A DNA stretch of 64,000 nt from Hymenobacter sp. BRD128 (GTDB lineage Bacteria > Bacteroidota > Bacteroidia > Cytophagales > Hymenobacteraceae): the NCBI RefSeq assembly GCF_013256625.1, contig NZ_CP053908.1, positions 2,914,001 to 2,978,000 of the forward strand, given 5' to 3'. The stretch's first letter is position 1. Each line of letters starts with the position of its first letter. Below the pieces are notes generated by a model. That model did not search any database. It saw nothing but the letters and a program-made list of their open reading frames with translations, and was not told the DNA's origin. Made by a program: the position numbers and the translations under genes. Of the stretch, positions 63,654 to 64,000 are shown piece by piece.

Positions 63654-64000
63654 TTAGTGGTTCAAAAGTAGGAACAAATACAGGTACAGCCAAAGCCCAC
63701 CAAGGAAGTGCCAGTAAAGCGTGGCATTGCCAATCGAGAGCATTGCCCGCGAATGTACCTGATACTTAAGGCTGCGCTTCAAAACCACGGCCACGAAAAT
63801 GAGGCCCGTAATAAGGTGGAAAGCATGCACGCCCATCAATACGTACACGAAGGAGCCGGAAGGGTTGGCATCGGCCCCGCCGAAGAAGGTGTGGCCCGCC
63901 ACGAGGTCGCCCCAGGCGTGCACCTGCCCAAACAGGAACACTACGCCAAGCACCATTGTGAGCAACAGGCTCAGGTTAGCCCGCTTAATTTCATCGTGCT
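63654..64000 (-). CDS. Heme-copper oxidase subunit III-like protein (partial, N terminus outside)
   Basis: The open frame runs off the window edge, reading HDEIKRANLSLLLTMVLGVVFLFGQVHAWGDL at its upstream end. SFVYVLMGVHAFHLITGLIFVAVVLKRSL and NATLYWHFLGGLWLYLYLFLLLNH carry the subunit III signature H-x-F-H-x-x-x-G and YWHF. It lies 44 bases before the other subunit III gene, an arrangement seen in Cytophagales caa3 clusters. Subunits I and II are expected just outside. Confidence 0.92.
   Translation of the reverse strand, partial: HDEIKRANLSLLLTMVLGVVFLFGQVHAWGDLVAGHTFFGGADANPSGSFVYVLMGVHAFHLITGLIFVAVVLKRSLKYQVHSRAMLSIGNATLYWHFLGGLWLYLYLFLLLNH

Overview
The window looks like chromosomal DNA of a high-GC member of the Bacteroidota, most likely Hymenobacter or a close relative (Hymenobacteraceae, Cytophagales). 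Supporting signs are a SusC/SusD pair, a protein with a type IX secretion (T9SS) sorting tail, the ftsX-DUF3098-uppP-truB-ribF gene order, a caa3-type oxidase cluster with SCO and DUF420 genes, few clear Shine-Dalgarno sites, several TAnnTTTG-like -7 boxes, and strong over-use of the hexamer GCTAGC. The genus is an inference from gene content; no search was run. I saw no tRNA, rRNA, CRISPR array, transposase or phage gene.

Layout. 1-7.2 kb, mostly minus strand: an acyl-CoA synthetase, a GH3/beta-lactamase two-domain secreted enzyme, a decayed diphthine-ammonia-ligase-like gene and a membrane-anchored coiled-coil protein. 7.3-13.9 kb, housekeeping on both strands: a TPMT-like methyltransferase, kdsA, a heptad-repeat coiled-coil protein, an O-methyltransferase coupled to apaG, ung, an NlpC/P60 peptidase, smpB and tsaD. 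14.1-22.9 kb, plus strand, envelope and division: tamB, ftsX, DUF3098, uppP, truB, ribF. 22.9-29.4 kb: two tandem paralogous secreted proteins with a carboxypeptidase-regulatory-like domain, a 3-oxoacid CoA-transferase pair (scoA/scoB) split by a serine beta-lactamase-fold gene, and a T9SS cargo protein. 29.5-35.4 kb: a GNAT-nitrilase fusion, a TonB-C-like protein, an exported protein whose frame is broken at a C7 tract, and a two-component system. 35.4-40.5 kb: an AT-rich leader and a SusC/SusD pair. 40.7-51.4 kb: an RDD / SpoIIM / membrane protein / DUF4129 / glycosyltransferase / DUF4350 / MoxR / DUF58 cluster running into a GH20 hexosaminidase. 51.4-60.7 kb: a poorly coding stretch, a 1276-residue outer-membrane protein, a small secreted helical protein and a very large NtrY-like histidine kinase. 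60.8-64 kb, minus strand: an oxidase assembly and structural cluster ending in a gene cut by the window edge.

The common theme is the cell envelope: LPS precursor synthesis (kdsA), lipid-carrier recycling (uppP), outer-membrane assembly (tamB), division (ftsX), peptidoglycan or amino-sugar hydrolases (GH3, GH20, NlpC/P60) and glycan uptake (SusCD). Most genes are ordinary. The points most worth a second look are the C7 frameshift gene, the glycosyltransferase embedded in the MoxR/DUF58 operon, the cysteine-free SCO protein beside a small exported CxxC protein, the GH20 leader built from an inverted repeat, the dispersed REP-like hairpins and the GCTAGC bias. No clearly new defence or mobile system is visible.
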